Assembly: GCF_900313065.1 (NCBI RefSeq)
Contig: NZ_OMPU01000010.1
Location: forward strand, 248,001-312,000
DNA from: Kiloniella sp. EL199
GTDB taxonomy: Bacteria > Pseudomonadota > Alphaproteobacteria > Kiloniellales > Kiloniellaceae
DNA: 64,000 nucleotides
Reading direction: 5' to 3'
In this document: piece by piece, positions 9,406 to 19,502 of the stretch
How the letters are laid out: each line of letters opens with the position of its first letter
Numbering within the stretch: the first letter of the stretch is position 1
The notes under the pieces: model-generated
Told to the model about the DNA's origin: nothing
What the model saw: the letters and a program-made list of their open reading frames with translations, nothing else
The model's database searches: none
Program-made: the position numbers and the translations under genes

Positions 9406-9780
9406 CGTCTTGCTCTCTTGTAATTATTTGTCTGCATTAGTAAGTGAAGGATCCGCTCAGCCTCTTGTTTTTTTCTGGGCATCTTGTTCTTTCGCACACA
9501 GTTGCTTAAGTCTCAACATATCAGATAAAAGGTAATTGAGGCACTATTATGGCTTCAAGATTTTTTCTGTGACATATCTGTGTTACTGGCTGCATTTTAT
9601 AGGGGGCTGTATTTTGCCATGATTACTTTGCCTCGTTTATATGACTTATTAAAACGGGGTTTTACTGCAAGATTTCACCAAGATGTCGCACTTGAGAATG
9701 TTGTGGCCTGGACCTAGTTCTGATAAAGCATTCTAATACTATTCTTGCGTATGGCTTCTCGCTAAAAGGCTGTTTTTATT
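9406..9780. other. 375-bp divergent intergenic region
   Basis: It separates the lipoprotein gene (minus) from pdxH (plus) and must hold both promoters. I see no repeat or confident promoter. One small open frame (9619-9717) is listed separately. Confidence 0.5.
9619..9717 (+). CDS. Possible 32-residue small ORF
   Basis: ATG to TAG encodes 32 residues beginning MITLPRLYDLLKRG and ending in ENVVAWT. The composition looks protein-like, but the only purine-rich stretch (AGGGGG) is about 14 nt or more from the ATG, which is far for a ribosome site. It may be a small protein, a gene remnant or chance. I do not recognise it. Confidence 0.2.
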   Translation: MITLPRLYDLLKRGFTARFHQDVALENVVAWT

Positions 9781-10386
9781 ATGATCCGCGATAATACTCC
9801 TTCTGATCCCTATGATATTTTCGATGCCTGGTTAAAAGAGGCAGAAGAAAAGGAACCGAATGATCCAACGGCGATGAGCTTATCAACGGTTGATGAAACC
9901 GGAATGCCGTCTTCAAGGATGGTTTTGCTCAAGGATTGGGATCAACAGGGTTTTGTGTTTTACACAAACTATGAAAGCCGCAAAGGCGAACAGCTTATCG
10001 CGCACCCCAAGGCGGCTTTGATGTTTCATTGGAAATCTGTTCGTCGCTCTGTCCGCATCGAAGGGCTTGTTGAACAAGTAGCACCGGAAGAAGCTGATGA
10101 ATATTTTGCCAGCCGTCCCAAGCAAAGCCAGATAGGTGCCTGGGCCAGTGACCAGTCCCGTCCCCTCGAAGGGCGTTTTGAGCTGGAAAAAAGAGTGGCA
10201 AAGTACGCAGCCAAATATGGATTGGGTAAAGTTCCTCGTCCGCCGCATTGGTCTGGCTTTCGCGTTTGCCCAACACGTATAGAATTCTGGCAGGATGGTC
10301 CCTTTAGATTACATGATCGGCTGGTGTATTCGACCGAGGATGTTAAGCAAAGTGGGCAGTGGAACACCGAACGACTTTTCCCTTAA
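9781..10386 (+). CDS. pdxH: Pyridoxamine 5'-phosphate oxidase
   Basis: FMN enzyme that oxidises PNP/PMP to pyridoxal 5'-phosphate in vitamin B6 metabolism. It has 201 residues; the family is typically about 190-220. Recognisable elements are [21 protein letters not shown] (FMN binding), [29 protein letters not shown], the [15 protein letters not shown] stretch, [19 protein letters not shown] and the terminal RLFP. PLP made here serves hemA and the aminotransferase in this window (established biochemistry). It is followed closely by the CDF transporter gene. Confidence 0.95.
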   Translation: MIRDNTPSDPYDIFDAWLKEAEEKEPNDPTAMSLSTVDETGMPSSRMVLLKDWDQQGFVFYTNYESRKGEQLIAHPKAALMFHWKSVRRSVRIEGLVEQVAPEEADEYFASRPKQSQIGAWASDQSRPLEGRFELEKRVAKYAAKYGLGKVPRPPHWSGFRVCPTRIEFWQDGPFRLHDRLVYSTEDVKQSGQWNTERLFP

Positions 10387-10406
10387 ACAGGAAGAGTGAT
10401 CATTAC

Positions 10407-11414
10407 ATGGCCGATAATGCTCAAAACCCCAAAGCGCAAAACTCTGGAATGCGTAATTCCCGAATAGGAAACCAAAGGGAACGAACCGCACAATTAATGC
10501 AGCGTGCTGGCTATGCTGCAGTTACTGCTGCTTTGATTTTGATCGCTGCAAAGCTTTCGGCCTGGGCCTATACGGGATCTGTGTCTGTCTTGACGACGTT
10601 GGTTGATTCTTTACTGGATGCGGGAGCTTCCCTTTTAAACCTTTTGGCGATCAGGCACGCTTTGACCCCGGCAGACAACGAGCATCGTTTTGGGCATGGA
10701 AAAGCCGAAGGCTTGGCTGCGCTGGCTCAGGCAGCTTTTATTTCAGGTTCAGCTATTTTCTTGATCTTGCAGGCGGGGGAAAGATTTTCAAATCATCATG
10801 TTGTTGAGAACAGCAGTGTCGGGATCGGGGTTATGGTTTTCTCTATTCTGACCACTTTTGTTCTGACCAGATATCAACACTATGTTGTCAAGGAAACGGG
10901 ATCAGTAGCGATTCAGGCTGATGCTCTGCATTATGTTGGTGATATGATCGTGAACGGCGTTGTGATCCTGGCATTGGTACTGGGATTTTATTTTGATCTT
11001 CCCTGGATTGATCCTGTTTTTGCCTTGGTGATTTCCCTGTACATTCTTACCTATGCATGGGGTGTTTTGAAAAAGGCACTGGATATGCTGATGGATCGGG
11101 AACTGAATGATGAAGAACGGGCGCGAATTGAAGGTCTGATACTGGCACATGATGAAGTTCTGGGAGTACATGACATCAGAACCCGGATATCCGGGCCAGA
11201 TCTTTTTATTCAGTTTCACATGGAATTGGACGGTGCCATCAGCTTGGCGCAATCTTATGATATTGCCGAAGAAGTAGATCGTGAAATTTGTCAAATATAT
11301 CCGCACGCAGAAATTATTGTGTTACAGGAACCCTATGGTATCGAAGTGCAGAAAAACATGCTGAAGAAACAGAACGGCGACAAATCAGGTGAAGCAATCA
11401 CGGATGCAGGGTGA
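10407..11414 (+). CDS. Cation diffusion facilitator (FieF-like divalent metal exporter)
   Basis: A 335-residue proton-coupled exporter of Zn2+/Fe2+-type cations in the inner membrane. About six membrane spans are followed by a cytoplasmic C-terminal domain. Metal-site motifs are visible: the first DxxxD in LVDSLLDAGAS, EHRFGHGKAEG after it, and HxxxD in ADALHYVGDMIVNG, as in FieF. The ATG at 10407 has AGGAAG upstream and follows pdxH by 20 nt. An in-frame start at 10359 would overlap pdxH and is less likely. The metal specificity is not determinable. Confidence 0.9.
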   Translation: MADNAQNPKAQNSGMRNSRIGNQRERTAQLMQRAGYAAVTAALILIAAKLSAWAYTGSVSVLTTLVDSLLDAGASLLNLLAIRHALTPADNEHRFGHGKAEGLAALAQAAFISGSAIFLILQAGERFSNHHVVENSSVGIGVMVFSILTTFVLTRYQHYVVKETGSVAIQADALHYVGDMIVNGVVILALVLGFYFDLPWIDPVFALVISLYILTYAWGVLKKALDMLMDRELNDEERARIEGLILAHDEVLGVHDIRTRISGPDLFIQFHMELDGAISLAQSYDIAEEVDREICQIYPHAEIIVLQEPYGIEVQKNMLKKQNGDKSGEAITDAG

Positions 11415-11426
11415 AGGAAATCGTAA

Positions 11427-12227
11427 ATGATAAATACTTCCAATGAGAACACTGGTGCCAATAGTGCTGATACCAACGATACAAATAGTATGAATGAACG
11501 TAAAACCTTGATCTTGACGGGTGCCAGCCGGGGAATAGGTCATGCAACTGTTCAGTATTTTAGCCAGAGAAACTGGAAAGTTATTACCTGTTCCCGCGAG
11601 GATGTGCCCGAACATTGTAAACGTGACCCTAATTGGGCGGATCACATTGTCACCGATTTAAATGACACCGCCAGTACGCAGAGCTTTATTGATCGTGCGA
11701 ATGAAATTCTGGATGGTGAGCCAATTCATGCCTTGGTCAATAACGCAGCTGTCTCTCCTAAAACTTCCTATAAAGAGCGGTTGGGGTGTTTGAATGGCGA
11801 TGTTGATACATGGCGGGAAGTTTTTGAGCTGAATTTCTTTGCGCCCCTGATGTTATGCCGAGGTTTTGCATCTGCCCTTGGCAAGGGAGAAGGGGCCGTT
11901 GTCAATATTACGTCGATTGCCGGGCATGGGGTCCATCCCTTTGCTGGTTCTGCCTATTCTACTTCCAAGTCAGCACTTTCAGCTCTTACACGCGAACTCG
12001 CCGTTGAATTTGCCCAGTTTGGGGTGCGGGTTAATGCCGTGGCACCGGGCGAAATTGAAACAGCGATGATAGGGGAAGAATACGAAGCTTTGATCCCCCG
12101 AATTCCCATGAATAGAATGGGTGAACCAAGTGAAGTTGCTTCAGCTGTTTATCAACTGTGTACGCCAAACTTTGGTTACGTTACGGGCACTGAAATCTTC
12201 GTCACAGGTGGGCAACATTTATTTTAA
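11427..12227 (+). CDS. Short-chain dehydrogenase/reductase
   Basis: A 266-residue classical SDR. It shows the NAD(P)-binding TGASRGIGHATV, NNAAVS, the catalytic Ser region (VVNITSIAGHG), Tyr-x3-Lys in YSTSKSALSALTREL, and NAVAPGEIETAMI. An Arg soon after the glycine motif (CSRED) suggests NADP(H). The substrate is unknown. The first ~20 residues are an Asn/Thr-rich extension; the Met at about residue 21 (MNERKTLILTG) is an alternative start. It lies 12 nt after the CDF gene, so the two, and perhaps pdxH, form an operon. Confidence 0.88.
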   Translation: MINTSNENTGANSADTNDTNSMNERKTLILTGASRGIGHATVQYFSQRNWKVITCSREDVPEHCKRDPNWADHIVTDLNDTASTQSFIDRANEILDGEPIHALVNNAAVSPKTSYKERLGCLNGDVDTWREVFELNFFAPLMLCRGFASALGKGEGAVVNITSIAGHGVHPFAGSAYSTSKSALSALTRELAVEFAQFGVRVNAVAPGEIETAMIGEEYEALIPRIPMNRMGEPSEVASAVYQLCTPNFGYVTGTEIFVTGGQHLF

Positions 12228-12282
12228 TTTTACACTCCAGTGAGTTATGCGACGGGAATGATCATTCAGGACGAAGGAGGAA

Positions 12283-13098
12283 ATGCAAATTTTTCAAAGA
12301 ATGATTTATAAATATCTCTCTTTTTTGTTTGTCTTTTGGCTTTTTGTCTCTGGTATGACGTTCATGGTTTCTTCTGTTCGGGCTGAAAAAGTAAATATTG
12401 CTGTCGCTGCCAACTTTACTGCTTCAGCAAAAAGGCTTGCGACAGACTTCAATGAAAGAACGGGTTACAGAGCGGTCTTATCTTTTGGGTCGACGGGGAA
12501 ACTCTATGCGCAGATCGTGAATGGCGCTCCTTTTGATGTCTTTCTTTCTGCAGATCGTAGACGGCCTCAGCAGTTGGAAGGACTTGGTTATGGCGTTTTA
12601 TTTTCCCGCTTTACCTATGCATACGGACAGATCGCTCTTTGGTCGCGGAATGCTGAGCTTCTTACTGATACAAATCTGGATGATGAAGAGATAGCGCGAT
12701 TGCTGACAGGAAACAGAGTGACCCGCGTTGCGATAGCTAACCATAAAACAGCGCCTTATGGAGTTGCTGCGCTGGAATATCTCTCAAAACTTGGTGTTTA
12801 TAATGAAATTAGGAAGAAGCTGGTTTATGGTGAGAATATAGCCCAAACCTACCAGTTCGCTTATACAGGGAATGCAGATTTGGCAATTGTTGCCTATACA
12901 CAAGTTTTGGATAACCCTATCGGTAAAGGTTGGCTTATTCCAAAAGAAAAACATAAACACAGCCCTTTGGTGCAGGATGCGATTTTACTTAAAAAAGGAC
13001 AATCCAACAAAGCTGCCTTTGCTTTCATCGATTATCTGAAAAGTAGAGATGCAGCTGTTATCATGACAAAATTCGGATACGCTCTTGGATCAGAGTAA
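12283..13098 (+). CDS. modA: Molybdate ABC transporter periplasmic binding protein
   Basis: Captures molybdate (or tungstate) in the periplasm. A signal peptide (about residues 1-35, probable cleavage after VRA) precedes VNIAVAANFTASAKRLATDF, the ModA start. SFGSTGKLYAQIVNGAPFDVFLSAD carries the oxyanion-binding Ser residues, and YGENIAQTYQFAYTGNADLAIVAY follows. The start is ambiguous: the ATG at 12283 is only 2 nt after GGAGG, whereas the Met at 12301 is about 20 nt away. It begins modABC. Confidence 0.94.
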   Translation: MQIFQRMIYKYLSFLFVFWLFVSGMTFMVSSVRAEKVNIAVAANFTASAKRLATDFNERTGYRAVLSFGSTGKLYAQIVNGAPFDVFLSADRRRPQQLEGLGYGVLFSRFTYAYGQIALWSRNAELLTDTNLDDEEIARLLTGNRVTRVAIANHKTAPYGVAALEYLSKLGVYNEIRKKLVYGENIAQTYQFAYTGNADLAIVAYTQVLDNPIGKGWLIPKEKHKHSPLVQDAILLKKGQSNKAAFAFIDYLKSRDAAVIMTKFGYALGSE

Positions 13099-13140
13099 AA
13101 TATAAAATCGGCAAAGAAGCTTTTCAGGGAGAGTTTATAT

Positions 13141-13806
13141 ATGTGGGATCCTATCTGGATCACTGTAAAGCTGGCTTTTGTTACAACAGTTATTTTACTG
13201 GCGTTGGGGACGCCTGTCGGATGGTGGCTGGCCCGATCCAAAGCATGGTGGAAAGAAGCTATTGCTGCAATTGTTGCGCTGCCGATTGTATTACCGCCGA
13301 CAGTGATGGGGTTTTATCTTCTTATTGCCCTTGGACCGGACAGTCCGATTGGACAAATCTCGACAGAAATCTTTGGCAGAGCCTTGCCTTTTACCTTTGC
13401 GGGATTGGTTGTCGGGTCCGTTATCTATTCCATGCCTTTTGTTATACAGCCTATCCGCAATGCTTTTGAGGCAATTGGCGATCGCCCGCTAGAGGTCGCC
13501 GCGACATTACGGGCATCACGGCTGGACAGTTTTTTCTCTGTAGCGTTACCAATGGCCAGACCGGGGTTGTTGACTGGTGCAGTTCTAGGCTTTGCGCACA
13601 CGGTTGGTGAGTTCGGGGTTATATTGATGATTGGGGGTAATATTCCGGGAGAGACCAGGGTGCTCTCAGTTGCCATCTATGACCATGTGGAAGCATTGGA
13701 ATGGGGGCAAGCACATATTCTTTCCGCCGGACTTCTTGTGTTTTCTTTTGTTGTCATCCTGAGCATGATGATGCTGGAGAAAAAGTTAGGGCGGCGATTG
13801 CGATGA
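13141..13806 (+). CDS. modB: Molybdate ABC transporter permease
   Basis: A 221-residue inner-membrane channel subunit with about five to six spans. The coupling-helix (EAA-type) loop is seen in [32 protein letters not shown], which matches Mod[19 protein letters not shown] is also typical. Its stop overlaps the start of modC (ATGA), indicating translational coupling. Confidence 0.95.
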   Translation: MWDPIWITVKLAFVTTVILLALGTPVGWWLARSKAWWKEAIAAIVALPIVLPPTVMGFYLLIALGPDSPIGQISTEIFGRALPFTFAGLVVGSVIYSMPFVIQPIRNAFEAIGDRPLEVAATLRASRLDSFFSVALPMARPGLLTGAVLGFAHTVGEFGVILMIGGNIPGETRVLSVAIYDHVEALEWGQAHILSAGLLVFSFVVILSMMMLEKKLGRRLR

Positions 13807-14924
13807 AAGATACGCAGGGTAAAGAGATTGTCGCAACGTTTTCTGGCTCATTGGATCAGTTTGATCTTACTGTGAATTTCACTTTGCCAGCGCAGGGTGT
13901 AACAGCACTCTTTGGGCGTTCGGGTTGCGGGAAAACAACGGTTTTGCGTTGTTTGGCTGGATTGTCACGGACAAAAACCGGATATCTGTCGGTCAAGGGA
14001 CAGATTTGGCAGGATAAAGATCGTTTTCTGCCAACTTACAAAAGACCTGTTGGTTTTGTCTTTCAGGAAGCAAGTTTGTTTCCACATCTTTCCGTTGGCG
14101 AAAATCTGGTTTTTGGACAAAAAAGAGCTAGCGAGCAGGCCAGACAACGGACCAACATTATTTCCAAAGATAATCTTGTGGAACTGTTGGGGCTTGGGGA
14201 TTTACTGAATCGTTCTACCCATCATTTGTCTGGTGGCGAGCGCCAAAGGGTTGCCATTGGGCGTGCCTTGTTATCTGGCCCGGAATTATTGTTGATGGAT
14301 GAACCTTTGGCAGCGCTGGACAGGTTTAGCAAAGATGAAATCATTCCCTATCTGGATCGTTTGTTTAAGACACTTGATATCCCCATGATATTTGTCAGCC
14401 ACGATACCGAAGAGGTTGAAAGGCTGGCAGACCATATGATTTTGATGGATCGGGGAAAGGTTGTTTCAACAGGGTCGTTAAGTGAGGTACTTTCCGATCC
14501 TGCTTTGTTTATTGCTGAGGGGCCAAAAACATCATCTGTGATTGCGGTTGAGGTCATGTCCTTTTCAGAAGCTGATCGCATTACAGAAGTCCGGACCGAA
14601 GGTGGTTCACTTCAAATCCCCGGACGACAGGGGGAAATTGGCAGCAAACACCGGATATCTATCGCGGCAAACGATGTCAGTCTGGCAAGGGAACAGCCTT
14701 CTGAAACGACAATTTTAAATATTTTGCCTGCACGTATTCTGGATATTCATTTGCTGGATGGTGCCCGATGTAATTTGCTGCTGTCCATAGGTCATGAGGA
14801 CGAGAATGGGGCAAGGTTTTTGGCACGTATTACACAGCGATCCTTGCGAAAGTTTGATTTTGCTATTGGACAAAATATTTATGCACAGGTGAAATCTGTT
14901 TCAATGGTCGGTGCCAAAAGCTGA
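13803..14924 (+). CDS. modC: Molybdate ABC transporter ATP-binding protein
   Basis: Powers molybdate import. Walker A is GRSGCGKTT, the ABC signature [15 protein letters not shown], Walker [13 protein letters not shown], and the switch His is in [17 protein letters not shown]-terminal ~110-residue MOP/TOBE region ([22 protein letters not shown]) is usual for ModC and binds or senses molybdate. I start at the ATG at 13803 overlapping the modB stop (373 residues); the upstream in-frame extension only reads through modB. No ModE-like site was recognised. Confidence 0.95.
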   Translation: MKDTQGKEIVATFSGSLDQFDLTVNFTLPAQGVTALFGRSGCGKTTVLRCLAGLSRTKTGYLSVKGQIWQDKDRFLPTYKRPVGFVFQEASLFPHLSVGENLVFGQKRASEQARQRTNIISKDNLVELLGLGDLLNRSTHHLSGGERQRVAIGRALLSGPELLLMDEPLAALDRFSKDEIIPYLDRLFKTLDIPMIFVSHDTEEVERLADHMILMDRGKVVSTGSLSEVLSDPALFIAEGPKTSSVIAVEVMSFSEADRITEVRTEGGSLQIPGRQGEIGSKHRISIAANDVSLAREQPSETTILNILPARILDIHLLDGARCNLLLSIGHEDENGARFLARITQRSLRKFDFAIGQNIYAQVKSVSMVGAKS

Positions 14925-14950
14925 AGTTTCAGCCGAAATTAAATGAGAGC

Positions 14951-14985
14951 AAAAAAACAGATGACCTTCGAAAGAAAGCCATCTG
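14951..14985 (-). terminator. Intrinsic terminator after the chemoreceptor gene
   Basis: On the minus strand CAGATG and CATCTG close a stem that continues with CTTTC/GAAGG-type pairing and is followed by seven T (14951-14957). It lies in the 82-bp convergent gap between modC and the chemoreceptor. Confidence 0.6.
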
Positions 14986-15006
14986 AAACTGGTTTATGTT
15001 TAAACC

Positions 15007-16768
15007 TCAAGCAGACCGTACTGTTTCAAGAAATTTCCCAATTTCTGTACTCAACACGTCTGTTTGCAAGGAAAGCTCACCAGTTGCAGATAAAACTTCC
15101 TGGGCGTTGGTCTCTGTCTGAGAGGCACCGTTCTTGACTTCGGATATACTGCTGGAAACCTCTTGTGTGCCTTGCGAAGCCTGTTGAATGTTGCGGGAAA
15201 TTTCCTGTGTAGCTGCTTCCTGTTCCTGTGCAACCCCGGCAATTTGCTTGGTAATATCATTCACCTTGTTGATGGTACTGCTGATATTACTAATAGCTTC
15301 AGCAGTATTACCCGCCACATTCTGCATTTCTGCAATCTGTTCTGAAATTTCCTGTGTGGCCTTTGCTGTTTGGTTGGCTAGATTTTTAACCTCGCTGGCA
15401 ACAACGGCAAAGCCTTTACCGGCTTCGCCTGCACGTGCAGCCTCAATTGTTGCGTTCAATGCCAAAAGATTGGTTTGCTCCGCAATATCATTAATAAGGC
15501 TGACAACGGAACCGATTTTATCTGCCATTTCTGCCATGCCCTGCACTGTGCTGTTGGCACTTTCGCCTTCGGTTACAGCCTTGGCAGTGATATCAGATGA
15601 TTCCTTAACCTGCCGGGTGATTTCCTGTACGGAATAAGAAAGTTCCTCGGTCGCCGATGCGACAGTTTGCACATTGTGTGAGGCTTGATCTGATGCTGAT
15701 GAGACTGAAAGAGCCTGTATATCAGTTTCTTTTGCGATGGACGTCAAGGCTTCAGCAGAGGCATGCATTTCAGTAGCTGTGGCTGCAACGGACTGGATAA
15801 CGCCACCAACGGTATCTTCTAGGTTTTGCGCCATATCAAGGCGTGCTTGTTCTGCTGCTTTTGCTGCACGCTCTTTCAAGGCGGCCGCTTCTGCCTGAAG
15901 TTCATTGTTTTCCTGAAGTTTCTCTCGAAAGATATTGAGGGCACTTGCAACTCTGCCAATTTCATCATTGCTTTGGATATCAACAGACGTCGTAGTATCG
16001 CCGGATAACAGGCGACCCAATGAGACAACGATTTTTGCAAGTGGGGTCATAATCGATTTTTTGATAATGATAAAGGAGATAAGGGGGTGCCAGAATCAGA
16101 ACAACAATAGTCAGGATAATCAATACACGCAGTGCAAAGATTTCATGGTGTTCTGCTGCCAGTGCTGCATTGGCGGTAAATTCTTCAACTTCAAACAGAA
16201 TTTCTTCAAGCTCATGTATTAACTGTTCTGCTTCGGCTTCAAACTTTTCTTCCGCGGCGAAGGCTTCTTTGAGCTTACCCGCTTCTAACAGGTTAAATAT
16301 TTCATTGGCATGCTTGTCATAGTCGTGATGTTCTTTCTCAACTTTTTTCAAGACTTCCAGAACATGAGTGAATTCTTTAAATTCGGCCTCGTTATGAGCA
16401 CGAGATATCGCATCTGCGGCAATTTCCTCGCCTTTGAGTATTTCTTCATCAACAAGAATGGTTAGATCTTGAAAGGATTTCTTAGCTTTGTCGTACAGTT
16501 CACCAAAATGAGCATCATCAGTGCGATGTTCGCCGTATTTTGCTGCACGTTCATAGCTGATGGCTTGTTCAAGTTGGTGTGTGGTGATTTTTGTCAGAAT
16601 ATTTGTGAGAGGAATATTCTGTTCTGCTATTCCTTCCAGTTCTTCACCGATTTGTTGCATTTGGTAGATTGAAAAGCCAGACACACTCATAAGCGAGAGC
16701 ATGCACAATGCAATGACGCCCAGGATTTTTGCGCTCACAGATGTCATTTTATTTTTTATATTCTGCAC
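15007..16768 (-). pseudogene. Methyl-accepting chemotaxis protein, interrupted by a frameshift
   Basis: Two overlapping minus-strand frames form one receptor. The first (16768 to 15980) has a membrane helix at about 13-35, a ~170-residue helical, His/Glu-rich periplasmic sensor, and the start of the second membrane helix ([14 protein letters not shown]). The second (15007-16050) continues with [17 protein letters not shown] (HAMP) and a full signalling domain with the hairpin tip [20 protein letters not shown]. Removing one C from the C5 run (G5 at 16083-16087) joins them in frame as [10 protein letters not shown]. The result would be about 585 residues, a normal 4-helix-sensor receptor. It is either a true frameshift, a phase-variable tract or a sequencing error. 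Confidence 0.85.
16083..16087 (-). other. Frameshift site in a 5-nt homopolymer
   Basis: A run of five G on the plus strand (CCCCC in the coding sense) lies within the second membrane helix of the chemoreceptor. A run of four would restore one continuous reading frame. Confidence 0.75.
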
Positions 16769-17122
16769 TATGTATAACTCCTACCCAGATATGCCCCTAA
16801 GATACTAAAATGTAACTATATATTTATTTTTAAACATACTGTTGTATGCAACAGATTAAGCTAGTTCAGTTAACAGGTTCCTAATGTTCGTTGTCCCCTA
16901 GAATAGCGGGAAAAGATTTATGAAGTGTGACCTGAAACAATATCAAATGCATTAAGAGTTGTTTGTTGAATTTCATTGGAAAACACTCTGCGTTCTGTGA
17001 TGCAGATTATATGATGAAAAATGACAAAGTGTTGAGGTTTAGCCAATAAATAGAATTAATATCTTGGTAATTATGATTCGTTATGGTTTAGAAAAAACGA
17101 TAACATTCCAGGTAGTTGTCTT
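16769..17122. other. 354-bp region between two divergent chemoreceptor genes
   Basis: AT-rich, with no gene. It should contain both promoters. I looked for sigma-28, sigma-54 and TTAA-N7-TTAA patterns and found no convincing match; the nearest is two TTAA words 10 nt apart near 16860-16875. Confidence 0.4.
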
Positions 17123-19294
17123 ATGAAGTGGTCATCTCTTAAAACTATGCCAAAGATTTTAATTGGCATAGCTATTCCTCTGGCTTTGCTTGTTGTAATC
17201 AGTTTGGTGAGCTTTACATCAATAGGCAATATATCGACTGCAACCAAAAATGTTGAAGATGCCCATGAAACACTTTCGGAAATGACAGATGCCATTGCGT
17301 CTGCAGTTGATATGCAGACATCAATGCGGGGGTATCTTTTGGCGGGTCAGGCCAGTTTTCTCACTCCTTATGAACAAGGACAGGAAGAAACTTATACTAA
17401 GATCGCAAAGCTGAAGGATTATGTGAGCGACAATCCGGAACAACTGGCGCTTTTGAACGAGGCCGAGACGATCTTGCGGGAATGGCAGGATGTTGTTACA
17501 GGGCCGTCGATAGAATTACGTCGGCAAATCGGTGATGCCGAAACCATGAATGATATGGCACGTTTGGTTGCCGAGAACAAAGGCAAGGTTTATTTTGAAA
17601 AAGTCCAAGCCCAAATAGAAAGTCTTATCAAACAGGTTGTGACGCAAAGGGCAGAACGGCAAAAGAAAATTGACGCTGTTTTGATGTTTACAAAACTGGA
17701 TGCTGACTCCGTCGGTAAAATGCTGAAGGAAGTTAATGACACAAACAGCATCATCATCCAGGCAAATGCAGTTTTCAAGGCTGCAGTTGACATGGAAACC
17801 GGTATGCGCGGCTATCTTTTGGCCGGGCAGGAAGACTTCCTTAAACCCTATACGGACGGCAGTGTTGAGTTATTTAAACTCTCAGCTGATCTCAAGACAG
17901 CTCTCAAGGACAACAAAGAACAGGTCGAGCTGCTCAATCAATTGGATGAAACTGTCAAGGAATGGCAGTCAAAGGTTGTTGAGCCGCTCATTACCCTGCG
18001 CCGGAAAATCGGATCGGCAAAAACAATGGATGACATGGCTGATTTGGTTGGGGAGGCCAAAGGCGAAGAATATTTCACAGCTTTCAGATCTTCCATGGTC
18101 GCCTTTGGAAAAAACGAGTTGTCAAAGCTGGAAAGTCTAAAGGTTGAAACTGATGGCACGGTGACCACAACAAATACTGTGATCATTGGGGCAACTGTTA
18201 TTGCTATTCTCTTGGGCGGTGGTTTGGGTATGTTGGTTGGTCGTGGTATTGCGCAACCGATCAAACAAATGACTGGGGTGATGGGACGATTGGCCGGGGG
18301 AGAGAAAAACGTTGATATTCCCGGGTTGGGGCGTGAAGACGAAGTTGGCGAAATGGCCACTGCTGTTCAGGTCTTCAAAGATAATATGATCAAAACCGAC
18401 GAGCTTGCGAAAGAGCAGGCGGAAGTCCAGCAACTGCGTGAAGAACGCACGAACAAGATTTCGTCTCTGACACAAGATTTTGACAGCGGTGTTTCCGTGC
18501 TATTGGAATCGGTTGGCGCCGCGATTTCAGAAATGAGGGGTACTGCAGTTTCCATGTCTGACATTGCGCAACAGACCAAGGAACGAGCAACCGTCGTATC
18601 CGGTGCGGCACAGGAAGCTTCGGTCAATGTTCAATCGGTTGCCAGTGCGACAGAAGAATTATCCTATTCTATTAAAGAGATTGGTCAGCAGGTAAACCAG
18701 TCTTCTGAAATTACCAGCAAGGCGGTTGCTGAAGCTGGTAAAACCGATCAGCAAATCCAGGGCCTGGCCAATACAGCAGACCAGATCGGGGATGTTGTCA
18801 GTCTTATTTCCGATATTGCGGAACAGACCAATCTTTTGGCATTGAATGCAACAATTGAGGCGGCGCGGGCTGGTGAAGCAGGCAAGGGTTTTGCCGTTGT
18901 TGCCAGTGAGGTGAAGAACCTTGCCAGCCAGACAGCAAAGGCAACAGAGCAGATATCATCACAAATTGATGCTGTTCAGGCTGATACCAAAAGTGCGGTA
19001 ACAGCAATTCAGTCTATTACGTCCACCATTAATGAAATGAATCAGATTGCCTCGGCCATTGCTTCGGCTGTTGAAGAACAGGGCGCTGCAACATCTGAAA
19101 TTTCAAGAAACATTGAGTTGGCTGCGAACGGTGCCGGTGAAGTTACAAACAATATTGAATCTGTTAGCCTTGCTGCAAATGACGCTGGAACCACATCCGA
19201 GCAGGTTTCTACTGCAACACAGGAACTTAACACCAAAGCAGATAATTTACGCGGGGAAGTCGAGAACTTCCTGAGTGCGATACGCGCTGTATAA
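17123..19294 (+). CDS. Methyl-accepting chemotaxis protein with tandem CHASE3-like sensors
   Basis: A 723-residue chemoreceptor. TM1 is at about 10-32. Two CHASE3-type helical sensor units follow: AVDMQTSMRGYLLAGQ (61-76) recurs as AVDMETGMRGYLLAGQ (221-236), WQDVV (121) as WQSKV (281), and TMNDM (141) as TMDDM (301), a constant 160-residue offset. TM2 (about 350-373), a HAMP domain (about 375-428) and the cytoplasmic coiled coil with tip [20 protein letters not shown] follow. It should signal to CheA/CheW. The C-terminus ends FLSAIRAV without a CheR-binding pentapeptide. Ligand unknown. Confidence 0.93.
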   Translation: MKWSSLKTMPKILIGIAIPLALLVVISLVSFTSIGNISTATKNVEDAHETLSEMTDAIASAVDMQTSMRGYLLAGQASFLTPYEQGQEETYTKIAKLKDYVSDNPEQLALLNEAETILREWQDVVTGPSIELRRQIGDAETMNDMARLVAENKGKVYFEKVQAQIESLIKQVVTQRAERQKKIDAVLMFTKLDADSVGKMLKEVNDTNSIIIQANAVFKAAVDMETGMRGYLLAGQEDFLKPYTDGSVELFKLSADLKTALKDNKEQVELLNQLDETVKEWQSKVVEPLITLRRKIGSAKTMDDMADLVGEAKGEEYFTAFRSSMVAFGKNELSKLESLKVETDGTVTTTNTVIIGATVIAILLGGGLGMLVGRGIAQPIKQMTGVMGRLAGGEKNVDIPGLGREDEVGEMATAVQVFKDNMIKTDELAKEQAEVQQLREERTNKISSLTQDFDSGVSVLLESVGAAISEMRGTAVSMSDIAQQTKERATVVSGAAQEASVNVQSVASATEELSYSIKEIGQQVNQSSEITSKAVAEAGKTDQQIQGLANTADQIGDVVSLISDIAEQTNLLALNATIEAARAGEAGKGFAVVASEVKNLASQTAKATEQISSQIDAVQADTKSAVTAIQSITSTINEMNQIASAIASAVEEQGAATSEISRNIELAANGAGEVTNNIESVSLAANDAGTTSEQVSTATQELNTKADNLRGEVENFLSAIRAV

Positions 19295-19462
19295 CGACAT
19301 GGAAATACTGGAAAAAAGAGAACTCTGGTCTCTTCTCAGATTAACGACAGACTCTGTGGTTTTCCAAAGATTCTGACCATGTCTATTTTTGTTGGTGCTG
19401 GTTTTCAAATGGTTGCTGTCATACTGAAAATAAAAACAAAGAGATACCAGTCCGGTGCTTCG

Positions 19463-19479
19463 CGCTTTATTATAAAGCG
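19463..19479 (-). terminator. Possible terminator hairpin
   Basis: CGCTTTA-TTA-TAAAGCG forms a 7-bp stem with a 3-nt loop. It lies 24 nt beyond the stop of the minus-strand gene at 19503-20051. There is no long T-run, so confidence is low. Confidence 0.35.
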
Positions 19480-19502
19480 GCGTAGAAGCTGTGTGCCTGT
19501 TA

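Noticed and set aside
10359-10406. Earlier in-frame start of the CDF exporter
   Set aside because: It would overlap pdxH; the ATG at 10407 has its own AGGAAG.
15188-15637. 149-codon plus-strand open frame opposite the chemoreceptor
   Set aside because: Antisense to a well-conserved signalling domain; the Ala/Ser/Leu-rich translation is typical of a shadow frame.
16769-17122. Sigma-28 or sigma-54 promoters for the chemoreceptor genes
   Set aside because: Looked for and not found with acceptable matches and spacing.
19316-19334. AAGAGA/TCTCTT hairpin after the second chemoreceptor gene
   Set aside because: Short and weak stem without a T-run.
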